Positions 22,859-36,955 of a DNA stretch of 64,000 nt are shown here, piece by piece. The stretch lies in assembly GCA_007922305.1 (NCBI GenBank), contig ML677341.1, positions 71,806,690 to 71,870,689 on the forward strand. The letters run 5' to 3'. Below the pieces are notes generated by a model. It ran no database searches and was not told where the DNA came from. It worked only from the letters and a program-made list of their open reading frames with translations. Each line of letters begins with the position of its first letter. Within the stretch, counting starts at the first letter, position 1. This DNA is from Dermatemys mawii (lineage: Eukaryota; Chordata; Testudines; Dermatemydidae). Made by a program: the position numbers and the translations under genes.

Positions 22859-24690
22859 TTTGAATATAAAGTGACAGAAATAATTTGCTGTTAGAAAAGA
22901 GAAAGAATCTTTGACTATTTACAGATTTTTGTACATCACAAAGTTTTTCTTCTTTTGTGTTATTTTGTTGTTGTTCATTTTTCTTTTCTTTTTTTTTCTT
23001 TTCTAAATTTTCTCTGCATCATTTGAACAATGCTGAACTGGAAATCTGTACATTTCACCAAAAAACCTCTCCGCCCAGAAAACAGCTTCCAATGAGAAAC
23101 AAGACAAATCAAAAGGTGGAAAAATCAACTCCTTTTTTTGTTTTCCAGGTAATCCATTTGCTTATATATATATATTTATATTTATATATATTATTTTTCA
23201 AGTTCAAACACCAAAATTCAAGAGAAAAAGAAAAAAACCCTAAAGCTGTCTTCCCCTCCCCCCCTCCAGTATCTGTCGATCCCTGCTTGTCTGAAATCAG
23301 AAATAGCTATTTACAGAAAAAAGAACCGGAGGAGGGGGCTCAGTGGTGATGAGGATTGGGAGAAAGAAGGGTGGTGATTGGCGGGAGCGTGGGATTCGGG
23401 CCTCAGAGAGACGAGGCAAGCCTGAGTTCAAGTGCGCTTTCCCTCAGGAAGACGCTGTGCTGGGAAAGTAATAACAATGCCTCCTTCCCCCACTTTAGTT
23501 GTGGGGAAATTGCCTTTATGGCTCTCTGCCTCACCCCCACACTGAATTCATTTTCATGACTGCCACACCCATCCCCTACTTCTGTCAATGTTGCTGGCTA
23601 TGCCCTGCCAATAACAGGGATTATGCTCCCCCGGGGGCACCAGGACTTCATTCAGAGTATATTGTTTCACCTCCCTACTCCCAACCAGAATATGCTTAAA
23701 GAGCACTTGCAACCATTGTACTAGGACCAGGGCCAAGATGGCCGTTCGGTAACAACACTTTGATTGGACACCATAGTAGTTTGGCCTTTCCTGACTCCTC
23801 CTTCCATCCCTCCAGCCCCCCACCCCACTCCTATCGCCTACTCTCAAATAATTTTGCACGCCGGACTAACTAGGACTGATTTAGAGCAGCCTAAGCAAAG
23901 AGCCAAAGGATTACATTAATTCTGCCTCCACCCTCCACAAACCTCAACCCCACCCATCCCCTGTATAACTTGATCTAGATTCACAGTTACAAGAATTCCA
24001 CAAGCATCAGATGAGAAGCAAAGAAAACACTACACAATATTCTCCATAAAAAGCCATCAGTCATCTCTGTCCTTCCCTTTCTCTCTCCATCCTCTTGACA
24101 TCAGTCCCAACCCCATCTACTGAAAAATATCTCTAAATTAGACAAGTCAGAAATCTCATTGCACAACAATGAAGCTTATGGGTGCCGATGTGAGACTGTG
24201 ATTTACATGTGATGTTTGTGTATTATAATGTGTTTGAGAGGAAATGCTATGTAAATGTGTGTAAATGCAAACCAAGATCTTAAAACAGTTTTACATAATA
24301 CAAGTAAACAAACTAATCACCCAATGCATTTCTAAATGTTAATATAAACTAGACATTAACCATTAAGTTTAGGTAATATTACTGGTTGGGAAAGCAGTAG
24401 CTTCCATGGTTGTCTAAGTCATATGTGTCCTTGAAACACAGTTGAGAAACATCCAAGATGTGTGTCCATTAGACAATCAAATTGCTACTTATTTTGAAAG
24501 CTATGTAAACATCATCTTTTTAGTCCATGAATTCTTTTTAAAAAACCACCTACCCACTATGGGACTAACATTCAAGAACTTAAATGTAAGAAACCTCTGA
24601 AGATTGGCCGAGCCTTAGTGGATCTGTAAATAACAGGATACATAATTTAAAGGACACCATCAGGTTGTTTAGGACTAAAAATCAGATTTA

Positions 24691-24992
24691 GGCTACGTCT
24701 ACACTAGACACTTTACACATGCACAGCTGTACCTTTGTAGCTGTAACTGCTGTAAGTTCTTCCGTGTAGCTGCTCTCTGCTGACAGCAGCGAGCTCTTCC
24801 ATCAGCATAATTAAACCAGCTCCAATGAGCAGTGGTAACTATATGAGCAGGAAAGCGTCTCCTGGCGAAACAGCACTGTCCATATTGGTGGTGGTGTTGG
24901 CAAAACTGATGTCGGTAAGGAATGTGTATGTGTGTTTCACATTCCTGACCAAGAAAAGTTTTACCAACAGAAGTGCAAGTTTAGACATGGCC
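24691..24992. mobile_element. 302-bp Harbinger-like MITE with TTA duplication, in probable GRIN2B 3' UTR
   Basis: The left end is GGCTACGTCTACACT and the inverted right end is GGCCATGTCTAAACT. It is flanked by TTA at 24688-24690 and 24993-24995. No coding capacity is visible. Confidence 0.82.
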
Positions 24993-25968
24993 TTAGTTTT
25001 TAAAAAGAGTTGTGGCACTTAATATCTCTCAGAAATGTTTTCATGGTCCCTTTTTATAATTCAACACAATAGAGTTTTGTTTTGTTTTTTTGTGGAAGTG
25101 CGAGGAAGTTGTTTGGTTTTTGTCTTTCTTTCTTGTGGGGAGTGGGTATGGGGGGGTGTTGTTTTGTTTAATTCAAAAGCATTCCTCTGCAATGCTTGAA
25201 ACTCAAGGTAGAGAAGCATCAGGCTAGTGTATGGAAACTAGGAAGTTATGTTGAAACAGACCAGCCTAGCTTCAATGAATCAAGCTGAGTGAAATGCCAG
25301 ACTAGATGAACAGCATCAGTGTTGTTAAGTAAATGAGAGATGTTCTTGATTAACCCTTTCCAAGGTAATGGTCATAGGGGTTATGATACATTAGTAACAC
25401 AAACAAGGGAAATTATTTTAAATATAATATCTTGACAGCCACCTTTTAACAGCCAGATGTTTGTGACAGTTTGACAAAAAAGCAACAGACACATGCCAAA
25501 GAGCATTTGCAAATGGTAAAATACAATCCCGTTGTGGGATACTGCAGGGACCAGAATTACTCTGAATTCTCAGACTTAGTGTAGCCTTCCTAATGGTCCT
25601 GATGCAACGGCCATTGGGACTTGGATCAGGTCTGCAGAGAGATGCTGCTGAATATGCAGGCACCTAGCCCGTCGTAGGGTTGTACCCCATATACATTCAC
25701 CTTCCTCCTCCCTCAGAAAGGAGAGCTAATAACCACACGAGTAAAACATGGGCAGCCAGTGAAAAGTCTGTCAATGTACGTTTGTGATGGGGTCAAAGGC
25801 TTTTCCCATTTCCTCAGATCTTAGTCTAGGGGACAGAGGAATGAAAAGAAACTGAGAAACCATCAGGCTATGTGAATGGGACGATTTCTCTGTGACCACT
25901 CAGGAAGCACAGACTTGTAATTTGAGCATGGCTTAGTTAATAATACCATTCCCCCTCAATCACCCAGA

Positions 25969-26019
25969 TCTCTCTCTCTCTCTCTCACTCACACACACAC
26001 TCACACATACACACACACT
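25969..26019. repeat. (TC)n-(CA)n microsatellite
   Basis: A run of TC dinucleotides passes into CA-rich sequence, within the probable GRIN2B 3' UTR. Confidence 0.9.
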
Positions 26020-26394
26020 GAATTAGTCTTTGAGAGATTTCCTCTTTAAGCTTTGCAGGCAAACAAAACAAGACAGCGAACAGGGAGAATTAAGGCAGCA
26101 CATTGGAAGATTCCATCCAGAGGATGCACCCAAAAAGTTTGGCTGCTGATCCAGCGATTATCTAAACCTCGTGATGCTGGGCCTGCAACTCTCATGACAA
26201 CGGTACTTCCACTGATTTCCAGAGGTTACAAGATCTAGCTGAGTCCAAAATGCCCGTGAACCCAGGCTTTTCTCACAGTGATGGTGGTATTTCCACTTTT
26301 GTTCAGAGCCAGAAAGTGTGGGGGCAGCATGAGCCTGAGAAATGACTAAAACTCCTAGTGTACAGCAATCATTTTCCTTTGGGGCAGGTGTGAT

Positions 26395-26910
26395 TTAGAT
26401 GAATGAGCACAGGACCAGGAGTGAGGAGCACCTAAGTTCTGTCCCTGCCTCGACCACTGTCTTTTGTACAAATGGCACGACTTCTTTGCCTCAATTTTCC
26501 CATCTTTATAATGGGGACGTTACTGCTTATGTAACTGCATCCCACTGTGTTGGGAGTCTTACGGTGTGTCTACACTGCAATGAAAAACCCCCAGCTCGCC
26601 CATGCCAGCTGGCTCAGGCTGTGAGGCTGTTTCATTGCAGTAAAGACCTTTAGGTTTGGGCTAAAGCCCGGGGTCTAGGACCCTGTGAGGTGGGAGGGTC
26701 CCAGAATTCGAGCTCCAGCCCAAGCTCCGAAGTCTACAATGCAATTAAACATCCCAGCAGCCCAAGCTCTGCAAACCCATCAGCTGGTCTGAGCCAGCTG
26801 CTGGTATCTAGTTGTAATGTAAATATACCCTAAGTCACACAAAGTTTCCACAGTGCTTTGTAGGGTCATATAAGTCCTAAACATTGCCATTAATAGCAGT
26901 ATTATTTTCA
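26395..26910 (+). mobile_element. MIR-like SINE split by a MITE
   Basis: The left part has the typical order 'gaccaggagtgaggagcacc', 'ctcaattttcccatcttta' and 'taatggggacgtta'. The right part resumes after 26830 with 'cagtgctttgtagggtcata' and 'tagcagtattatt'. Together they read like one CORE/MIR-type SINE interrupted by the element at 26562-26830. Confidence 0.6.
26562..26830. mobile_element. 269-bp Harbinger-like MITE nested in a SINE
   Basis: The left end is CGGTGTGTCTACACTGCAA and the inverted right end is GGGTATATTTACATTACAA. The flanks TTA and TAA differ by one base, consistent with an aged TWA duplication. It lies in the probable GRIN2B 3' UTR. Confidence 0.75.
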
Positions 26911-29900
26911 AAGCTCCAGATGAGTTCAGGTTGACAGTTCATGTTTCAGGTAACCATTAAAGCTGATTCCTAATTTATCTAAGCCAGGTCTTCCCACTGC
27001 ATTACAAAATTAAACATCTGCCTCAGAATCAATGCTGGGAGAGGTGATTTCTCACTATGTCTGGTTCTGCCCCAGATGCGATTCCTCTATCCAACACTGA
27101 TACCTGTCTTGAGTCACCAAAGTGTGGAGGCCTTCATTGGGATTTTTTTATTGGAAACAGTTGGATTTCCTGCCCCATTCTGATTTACCCACAGCTGACA
27201 CCACAAGACACAAAGTTTACCTAGTTTACACTCTGTAAGGGAGCTGTGATTGCTTTCCTTGTAATTTATACATCACATTTATCAGTAAGTGCATGGTATG
27301 TAAATGTGTACAAAGCAAGATTTTAAAACATTTGCATAATGTATGTAAACTTATGGCATCTGACAATTTACTTGTTAACATAAATGCTCTATATGACTAT
27401 TTAGGCTTAATATCAAGATCAAGAGCTCTTTGAAATAGGGACTTTGGATAATATTTTCAAACGTGCCTAAGTCACTTTTGAAAATAGGAGTTAGGATGCT
27501 TTTGAAAATTTTAGCCCTGTTCTTCACACTTGTTTAGAAAGCACTTGGCACTTACCAGGCATGTTCCTGATTAATAATAAAAAATGATATTGATAATGAC
27601 TTTGTACCCATAAATAATTATAACAGCATTATTAGGAGGGATAGCATAATTTTAAATAACATAACATTGATCTGCATCTTCAGCCACTGCTTGTCCAAAA
27701 CATGGCCTTGAATCTTTGCTAAAGTCCGATGAAATTTGATTCCCCTGCTCCTCACTTCTTCCCATGCCTAAAGTTGCCTCTACATTCCCTTGTTTTGGCC
27801 AGTAATGGTAGGGCAACAGCACTCTTGAGGGATAGGCTGCTCTGTTAGTGCCAGCCTGATCAGAACAAGGGTATCCTGGAAATCTTCCAAGAAGGCTTGT
27901 TCTGTTGCTAGTTCCATGCCAATGTTGTAGACTCTAGAGGGTTCAAACAGTTCAGATGATCTTGTTTGTCAAATGCCCAGCCACTGTGATATCTAGGCCC
28001 TTAATTAGGTTTTGTGCTCCTAAATCCCACTGGTGCTTCTGAAAATCTCCTTCCCCCCAACCTGTTCAACACCCGGTGCAATCATTAAGTAATTGAACTT
28101 CACAACATTCCCCAGAAGTCTGCTTTGTTTTCCTCCCTATAAAAGAGGGCTAACAAGGCAAAGGAGTGAAATGACAGAGGCCAGATTAGACCCCAGACAT
28201 GCTTTACTGAGTCCTAGGCACATTCTTCCAGCTCCTACTAGCCTCAAGGCTGCAGCTACACTGAGCTCTTCTGAATATCTCCCACTGTTACCGAGCTACC
28301 AATGCAGCTCCCTTCATACTAGCAACGGTGGCCTGGGGCAGCCTGCTGGCAGCATTCTTACATGCCATTAACCCAGCCTAGAGATGGTCTAGGTGGTCAG
28401 AACACCAGTGACTAACCTGTACTAGCACCTCCCATTGTTCATAGCCTTGGGGGAGCTGCATTGCCATTGCAGCAATGGGGGGGAAGATTTTTCAGCAAAA
28501 GCTCAGACCTATTATGAGCATCCAGATTTCTGGGTGCTCCTTAGCCAAACCTCTGCAGAGCCTTTGGAAGTTTGCCCGTCATTAACACCTGCCACCGTCC
28601 TGAGAGAGTAGAGACGTCCACAGTGTGGGTCCTTAAACTGGGGATTGGACACCTCCAAGCTGAGTGTGCCAGCCGAAGAGCTGCCTTGTGTTACCACCAA
28701 CAAGCAATTTCATTGTTCGCACGGTGTGAGGAAAGTTTGCCTGAGTTTCAAGGGAGTGGCAGAAAACCTGCTCAAGAAATTTCTCTCTGAAAAAGCCCTG
28801 AAACAATTCAGAATAATTCCTCTGCATGCACGCGCACACGCCGTGAGAGAGAGTGTTACTTAACATTCCAGAGAGTGTCCCTCTTGGCTAATTGAAAGAC
28901 CGTGAGTTGCTGCTGACGGGGAATTGCTCACCCAGTGCTTCACCTCGAGATGGCAGCTTTGGTAGCCAGGCCTGTCTCTCGCCTCTTCAGCAAGAACAAC
29001 TAATCAGAGAGTAGCAGAGACAGTTTCCAAAAGCCTCTTGGTTTTTAATCTAACAGTTTAGAGAAGAAAGCAGCCCATGAAGCTCTTCCTTGTGGAATAG
29101 AAAGAAGGGGGAGGGTGTATACTTGACAGCCAAGATAGTGCGTGGAAAGCCACAAGATGGCTGGAATGAGAGCGTGGGTAATGAAGCTGAAAGGGTATTC
29201 CCCAAGCAGATGCTCTCATACGGTGGCTAGAAAGCTGAAAAAAGTGTTAGGTCCACTCTGGCAAGAACTCTTTGGTCCAGAATGGTATGCTGCTGTCTTT
29301 GTTTAGATATGACCAGGACGAGCTCAGGTAGCTGAAGACGTCTTGAGCTTCTCTTATGGAACATCTTCTACTGTGCTCTCTTCTGAAGGGACGTCAGACT
29401 AGGTGAAAGAGCTTCAATAGTTCAAAAAAGAGCCCTCAGCCTTGATAGTCCAAGGAGGAGTCCTAGAGCCATTCATGCAGGGGGAAAGGGAGGGAGGGCA
29501 AGACTAAAATACAGAGCCCCAGCAGTCTAAGGAAGAATATTGTCTCACAGGCAGCTCTTCAGTAGCCAACCGTATATGTTTCTAATGCAAAGCCAAATGG
29601 AAAAGCCAGTCTCTGTTGGCTGAACCTCTGCTTTGTGATTGACTGCCCAGGTCATCCATTAGGACAAATGAACCCATCAATAGTCTACATTAACAAATAA
29701 ACAACAGACAATCCACAAAGGCTATCTGGGGGACAGGACTGTTCAAAACCCCATGACTCCTGGCCCCTCCATATATGTATCCTGGAAAAGAATATGGCAT
29801 CCCGCTGGCCTGGCTCAACTTCCTCCATAAATATTCTGGCGTCTGGGCACTGTTGTGGTGAGACAAGGTGCATGAAAGGATATTTTAAGAAGTATGCTCC

Positions 29901-31345
29901 TCCCAGTCTAAGGTGAGGGCAAAAGAATCCAGTTAATTGCTGCTGGCACAGCTGGTGCTTCTGTTAGCAAGACCAACCAGTCTAGGGGAAGATTGGCTCA
30001 TTGGGTTTGAGTCTGTCCCACACCAGCACGCATCCTCTCCCATCCCTGTGTTGCTGTCCTTTTGAATGACACAAAAGCAAGAGGTAGCAGGAGCTGAATT
30101 CTGGGCATGGCAAGTGTCTCTGTATTAAAACTTGCAGGCAGGCCCAGAGAAAGGCCAAGGCCTCTGGGATCTGAAATGTCACCCGTGGAAGTCAAGATTT
30201 CAGCACCTTTCCCAAAGGGCTTCTCTAAGCCGATTTTCCTCTTTTTCTCCAGGGGCTGGATTCAAAATTCATTCCACATAGACACAGGATTCCATTCAAG
30301 GCTATACTCCTCCTGGCTCCTAGTCACATTGGAGGCAGCTGTCCCTCCTTTGCACACACACTGGGCTATACACTTTCCCGTCGAGAGAAATGTTTCTCAT
30401 TGTACAGGACTATGGACAATACTGGAAACATCAGTGAGAAACTTTACTGCCTCCTCCTGACAGCAGCCCTTTTGCTGGGAGGCCGGCAGCCCTGGGTATG
30501 AACCACAGAATGCCTTTTTGATAATGAAGAGATCTCCGTGCACTTTCTTTATGCTCCTCTTCCTGCCTGTTCCCTCCATAGCCCTCTCCCCTGGCCTCTC
30601 TCAACCCACAGTGCAGTCAGAGTCAACTAGCACATATCGCCAAGGGGAAGAGGTGGTCGCCTCACAGACTACGCAGGGTGGAAAGGTGGCAGGAGTCACA
30701 GAGCACCAAGTCCTCATCTGCCATCATGGTGAGTGTGGGTAAGTGCTCCTCTCTCCTACACCATTCTTTCTAACTGGTGACCACATGCAACATGCTTGCC
30801 CAGAATCCACCTAACGTGGCATTAACATCTTGCCCTGGGTCCTCTTTTGTTCCACAACCCTGCCAAGGGGGCGCCTTGGGAACCTTGCTAGAATGCCAAT
30901 CATAGGGAACCTTTGGGGGGGAATTTTCAAAGCCAAGGATAACATTTTATGTGTTTCCCCTCGCCACCCCCAACTCCCAAGGTGTGCATGCAGCCCCTAA
31001 ATACACCCCAAGACCCAGCCAGCATTTGTCACAAACGTAGGCTGAAGATCTCCTGGGAAGAAGGGGTGCTACCACAACAGGGGTTTTTTTGTGGGAGGAG
31101 GGGACAACATTCTGAAGCTGGCGAAAGGGCTAGTGAGGGCTGATCAGTATGAACTATTTTTTATAAGCGTGTGGCTGGTACCAAGTTCCCAGCATGAGAA
31201 GACAGGAATAATCCTTTTCCCCTCACTCTCCTAGCAACAGCGAGACCACAGAGGTACATCACTCCTCAGAGGGAGGCAGATGTGCCAGTAAAACTGACAA
31301 GGAGTAATTGGAGGTGAGGTACCAGGGGTAACTGTCAAGACACTT

Positions 31346-31690
31346 GACATAAAACATAAGAATGTCCATACTACATCAAACCAATGGTCCAGCTAGCCCA
31401 GTAGTCTGTCTTTCCGCAGTGGCCAATGCAAGGTGCTTCAGCGGGAATGAACAGAACAGGCAATCATCAAGTGAGCCATCCCATCACCCAGTCCTACCTT
31501 CTAGCAGTCAGAGATTTAGGGACACACAGACCGTGGGGTGTCCCTGAAAGTCTTGGCTAATAGTGATTGAAGGACTTGGCTCCGTGAAGTTATTTAATTC
31601 TTTTTTAAACCCACTTATTCTTTTGGCTGTCATAAAATCCTATAGCAACAAGTTCCACAGGTTGACGGTGCACCGTGTGGAGAAGACATA
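31346..31690 (-). mobile_element. CR1 LINE 3' end, minus orientation, in probable GRIN2B 3' UTR
   Basis: Plus text 'tgacataaaacataagaatg', 'agcccagtagtctgtct' and 'ttccacaggttgacggtg' is the reverse complement of a turtle CR1 3' end, closely parallel to the copy at 48485-48858. It is non-coding. Confidence 0.85.
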
Positions 31691-33607
31691 TTGGATGAGC
31701 AGCTTCAAACCCCCACCACCCCGCCCCGAATACTAGTAACTCGCTAAAAGCCAACAACTGGAACTTCGTCAGGAGAGAGGAGTTTGACCCATGTTGTGTC
31801 TCTCTACAAGCAGCTGGGCCCAGATCCCAAAGATCCACTGTTATTCCAGCCAGGGGATCAGCTGCCCTTCTAAAGGTTTGTTGGGCAGGGAGGAGTCAAG
31901 CAGAGAATGGGACAGGCTGGTGGCAATGGAGGCTGGCTGATAGTTGGTGAGTCACTATTCCAGTGTGTGGAGTGTTGGAGCATGTATATGAGGATGGAAG
32001 GATGAAGTTAATAGGGCAGGAGGACACATTTATTCAGTGTGAAAAATTGGGGTATATTTTCAGTGCAGCAAGTGATGTGCTTGCCCCCTAAGCCCAGTAT
32101 CACCATTCCCCTGGGAGAAGGGGAGATGATTACAGTTCTGCTGCTGCACAATTAGCCTAGAAGTTAAGCTGAGGAACAGCATGTGGAGTCTCTGATTTGC
32201 ACTCAGATTGCTGCAGGGGAATGAACATTATGTTCTTTAAGGAGATGAGGGAGGGATACAGCACCACCTTTCCTCTGGAGATTCAAGGGGCCACTATACT
32301 CTTTTCTTATCAGCATTCAGGGAGCCAACACCTCTTTCCCTTTAAGGTGGCAGTGCAATATTTGCTTTTGGGGTGCACATTTCTTCTTGGAGCCTAAAAC
32401 CACAATTTCTTCATGATGTTTGGGGAGTTATTGCCATATTTCATGAAGGAGCTAAGGGCCCGACATCTAGGTTTCTCCAGGTTTTGGAGAGGAAGCATAT
32501 TTCCTTTGGAAGGGAGGGAGAATTGGAAACAAATGTAAGGTTTCTTCAAAGGGGACCAAGGAGACAGTGCCCATGTGTCCTCAGATGGATCAGTGACTCA
32601 TTTCTCAGTGGGCAGGGGAAGAAAGGAGGAGGTCAAGTTAATTACAGGGAGGCTCGTGCATCATATGACAAAATTAATGATGTATGTGTGAATACAATCT
32701 TCATAACCTTGGCCTCCTTGCTCCCTACATCCCTTACCAGTACTGCCAACTTCAGCTGCTCAAAAGTCATCAGTGTTGGGTATTTTATATTCCTTTTTTT
32801 GATTTCTGAAACTTTCTGGTCCATTCTTTTCTCTTCAACAATGAAGGCTAAAAAATTCCTGCTAAAAAGATAAAAGCCAAGATTCTCACATAATCATGGG
32901 ACTCCAGGAACTGGGTCTTTATGAAAAACACCAATACTGAAAAACTTGAGATAAAAATCACAAGATTTGACAATACTGCCTCCCTCCCTCTTTCTCTCTC
33001 ACATTCTCTCTCTCACACATGCACGCCCCACTCCTCTCCTACGGCTTCATTGCCCTTGAAAGCAACACCCACAAAAAACCTCTGCACAACTTTTATTCTT
33101 GATCATTTTATTTTGGTGGTTTTCATGCTACATAAAAATTAGTTCTTATATCAAAAAAATTATTCACAATATTTCCAAAATAGGTCAAGATTTTTTTTTC
33201 TTTTTTTCAATATTTTTAACGTATTTTTGTTTTGTTTTTACCGCAGCTAAGGTTACAAAACATCCTGTTTCCTCTCTGCCACCATCATCTTGCTGTCGGT
33301 TCCCTCTGCACAATTGTATATTTTTAAAAAACTTTTCGTTCATTTTCTTTTGAGAAATAAATAATCATTTGGCACTCCTGCCTATGTGGCTCTAATTCTC
33401 ACAAGTGGAGGGGCCGGGGGTTGAGCATGTGTATGTGAAAAAAGGGAGGAGGAGGCAATATTTGGGTCCAGAACTTCACGCAAGGAGGAGGGAAATGTTT
33501 GCTCTGAATGAAGTCCTGGTTGGTGCCAGAGCCCACCCAGAGAAACCATCAGCTCAGGAGAAGTGAAAGAGGGACGGTGGGGGCAGCAGGACAATTACAC
33601 TGCAGGA

Positions 33608-33721
33608 CAGTGGTTTTCACCCTTTTTTTCATTTGAAGACCCCTAAAAAATTTCAAATGGGGGTGTGGGCCACTTTGGAAATCTTAGACATGGTCTAAGG
33701 ACCCCAGGTTGAAAACCACTG
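33608..33721. mobile_element. 114-bp hAT-like foldback MITE, in probable GRIN2B 3' UTR
   Basis: It starts CAGTGGTTTTCACCC and ends with AGGTTGAAAACCACTG, nearly perfect inverted ends. The 8-bp flanks CTGCAGGA and CTGTAGGT match at 6 of 8, a plausible hAT duplication. Confidence 0.82.
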
Positions 33722-36700
33722 CTGTAGGTGAATATTTATTTCTCTTTTGATCTATAGACTGAGCTCACTAAACATTCTCTGGGGAAATGTACATTATTTA
33801 AAAGCAAAATACAGAAGATGCTGACCAGCATCAGCCCTAAATAGTCTCCCTCCCCTAGCCCCAGAAGAAACTAGAACTTTCCTCGTCACTACTCTCCTTC
33901 AGCCAAACGCCTGGAAAGCATAAAGGAGCCTGACACCATCTCCTGAAAGTCGACACACTTGAGTTCCCACAAACCAACGAGGGCGAGATATCCCAAGCCA
34001 AGAACACCCTGCTCCTACATCCCACGTGCTGTGATTTCTCTCACATAGCACAATGGTGCATAGGGAGAGTATTGGTCAAGCCCCATACTTCTCCCCAGCT
34101 GCTTTACTGTGGGCATTGCTAGCCTCTGGTTGGCCCAGGAGGGCACTGGCTGAGTCAAAGGCCAGCCCTAGCCACCCGTGAACAGCACGGGGCTGCAGGA
34201 GAAAGACAGAAGTGGGCATGGGAGTTATTAGTTCCCCTCGCTGGATCTTATTCCTCAGAACCCAGGTCCAGTCCCTTTTGTTTCTATAAGTGGGGGAGGA
34301 GATGGGGGGATTGAGCAAGGAGGGAGGGGAGGAATTACTGAAAAGATAGTTTAGGCCGTTCCAACCAGGCACTCTGGCTCACTCCACCTTGCTCAATCGC
34401 CCCTCGTGTTTTCTAATCTGCCCTCCACGGTTTCGTTAGTGTTGTTCCCACCCTAAAGCATGATCTAAAGGAATTATCGCTACCAGCCCAAGAGAGAATC
34501 CTTTACCTCTCTTTTCCCTGCTGCCCTTCCCCTCATCACCAAGGAGAAGTCATCCTTGGAGCATCCCTACAGTGAGATCAGTGGCGATGGAGGGCCGGTC
34601 TCTGAGTAGAACCTCTAATGTATTGTTCCCACTTGTATCTGAGCTACAGAATCCCATGCACACGCCAGCCTCCCCTGCCCTACTGATCATCACCAACTCA
34701 GCTCTAACACATCATTTATTGTGTATCGCCCAGGAAAACATCACAAAGACTCTTCCTGAAAGAGCCCCTTGGATGTCCATCACTCCACGTCAGGGAGAAC
34801 AGCAGTAGTGGTACCCTATGTAGTCATGACAGCTAGAGCCTGGTCTGGTCTGGATACTTCCTAGTCAGGGATTCCATGGTGAGGTCTGGTCTAAAGGGCT
34901 ACACTGGTTGGATGAGCTGTATCTAAATCATAGTCTGTACTTCCACTGCCAAGAATGAGTTATGTCCTGTGGGTGGGGACTGAGATAGCAAGAAAACTAG
35001 TGAAAGTATACAGTGGGGAGAGAGGGTTCTTATTACACCACACTGCAACCCACCCTGGGGGCAATGACAGCATTTGGGGCCACTGCTATAGAATTCTGTA
35101 GTATTAGAAGGAAAAAAGAAAAGAAGACAGAGTGTGGAAAAAAAATCTGTGCAATGATTAAACATTTAGTTGAATAAGTTAGTTAGAAGTTACTATCAGA
35201 GTGACTAAAGCCTTTTCTCTGTAGCAGCCCCAATCTCCAAATTATAGATGGCGCTTCGGTCACTGGCAAAGAGATGTCTCGAGATTGCCCTGGCATCAAA
35301 AGCATTTGCAAAGGGAAAAGCCCAGACACAGCTGACTGCACACAGAACGGAGGTCTCAGAATGTCGTATTGCTGCTGAAAAAAGCCTCCTTTCTCCCACC
35401 AAAACGACTTTACAAAAGGTTTCCCCCCTAGAAAATGGAGCGATTAAAAAGAGCAGCTTGCTGTATTCTGAGCAGGCGTGAAAAGAGAGATCCTGCTCCA
35501 AGAATAAGAAAAGCCACCAGTGGCAACAGCATTCCAAAGCTAGACACTTTCCCTTTGAATCCCTTTTACTGCCACACGTGTTCAGTGGCGAGGTCCATTC
35601 CTACAGCATCTCACGAGCGTTCTGGCTGGTTTTAGGAACCCAGCCTTTTAAGAATTGAAAAAAAAACCTGCAAACTTTTTCTCCTCCTTGAAAGCAAAAC
35701 CTGGCAGTGCACAGGGTATTGCAGGAGAGGAAGCGGTGAAAGCATGCAGAAGAAAGCAGAGGATGTGGATGGGCTATCCGTTGAAATAAGGAGCCACCCA
35801 AGGGCTATACACATCCTCTCCATTGCCTCACAAATATATGAAAGTGGGCAAGAGACTGGAACACGATGAGTCAGTTTAATGGAAGCAGGTGGCATAAATG
35901 ACAAGAGGCAACAGTCAGAGGGTGTTGGTTCTTCCTCAGCTGTCTGATCGCTGTGGCTGCTTATCAGGTCCTGGGGTTCTTTCCCAACTCTTGGCAGAAG
36001 AGATCTGTGTGTTGTTCAACATGGCCCAATAAAGTGCAGAACTGGCTGGCACCAGCGGGTATTGCCCACTGATCCCCCTCTGCTGGGATGCCAACAGTTT
36101 ATTGATATCTCCTGGCGATGGGAAGGAGAAGATACAGAAAGGTCACCTGCTGCCTCTCCACAGAGCTCGCGGTCTCCTCTGCTCCCCGACAGTGCTGCAG
36201 AGCTGGGGGAAGGTAAACTCAATTCCCAACTCAGGTCACCAGGTGCGCTGCTTTTCCAGGCCCCTCAAGGAACACTTACACTTGCAAAATGAAGACAGAG
36301 AGACAGGAGACCTGAGATCAAATCTATCGCAGCTTAGCTCTCCCCTCCATACTCGTCCAAGAATGAAAATAGGTGCAATGCTTCCATGCTGAAAGTGCAC
36401 TGCGGCAGCAAGAAAGCAAGGGTGCATTCCACTCCAGTCACGGGATAAGTGTATCCCCTTTCTGCTTTACCAGGCACCTCCTGAAACACTCTGCTGTGCT
36501 GCGAGGGGACATCTGCCTTCTCCATCTGCCAGGTAAGGCCTAAGGATGCAATGCATCTAGCACGCTGGTGTGGAAACATGGCACAGTGGCTTCTGCACAA
36601 AACGGATTTAGCCTGTGGAATGGGTTTCTGTTGCTATATTCCACCACCCCAAAGAGGAATCTGCTTTCTAACCTGCTCTGTGATGCAGAACAGGACCTTC

Positions 36701-36889
36701 AGGATCCTCGCCAAGGAAGTCAGACCTGAGGCACAGCCAAACAGCAAGAGCAGCACCATGGCTGCCAGACATGGGTGAATTTACCAGAACACACATCAGA
36801 GCTAAAAGTAAAAGAGGGAAGGCTGCCAGCCTGCAGATATTTATCAACTGGCTTTGCCCTAGTGCAGCTTCCAACAGGACTCCCTCTGC

Positions 36890-36955
36890 TCAAGCACACA
36901 CATCATCTACATACACAGACTGTACACGCACACACACAATACACACACACAAGTA
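36890..36955. repeat. CA-rich microsatellite
   Basis: An imperfect (CA)n run on the plus strand. Further ACAC-rich text lies at 37395-37565. Confidence 0.8.

Noticed and set aside
32373..32873. 166-codon plus-strand open frame
   Set aside because: Antisense to the probable GRIN2B 3' UTR; the translation has no domain or homologous motif and ends in AT-rich DNA.
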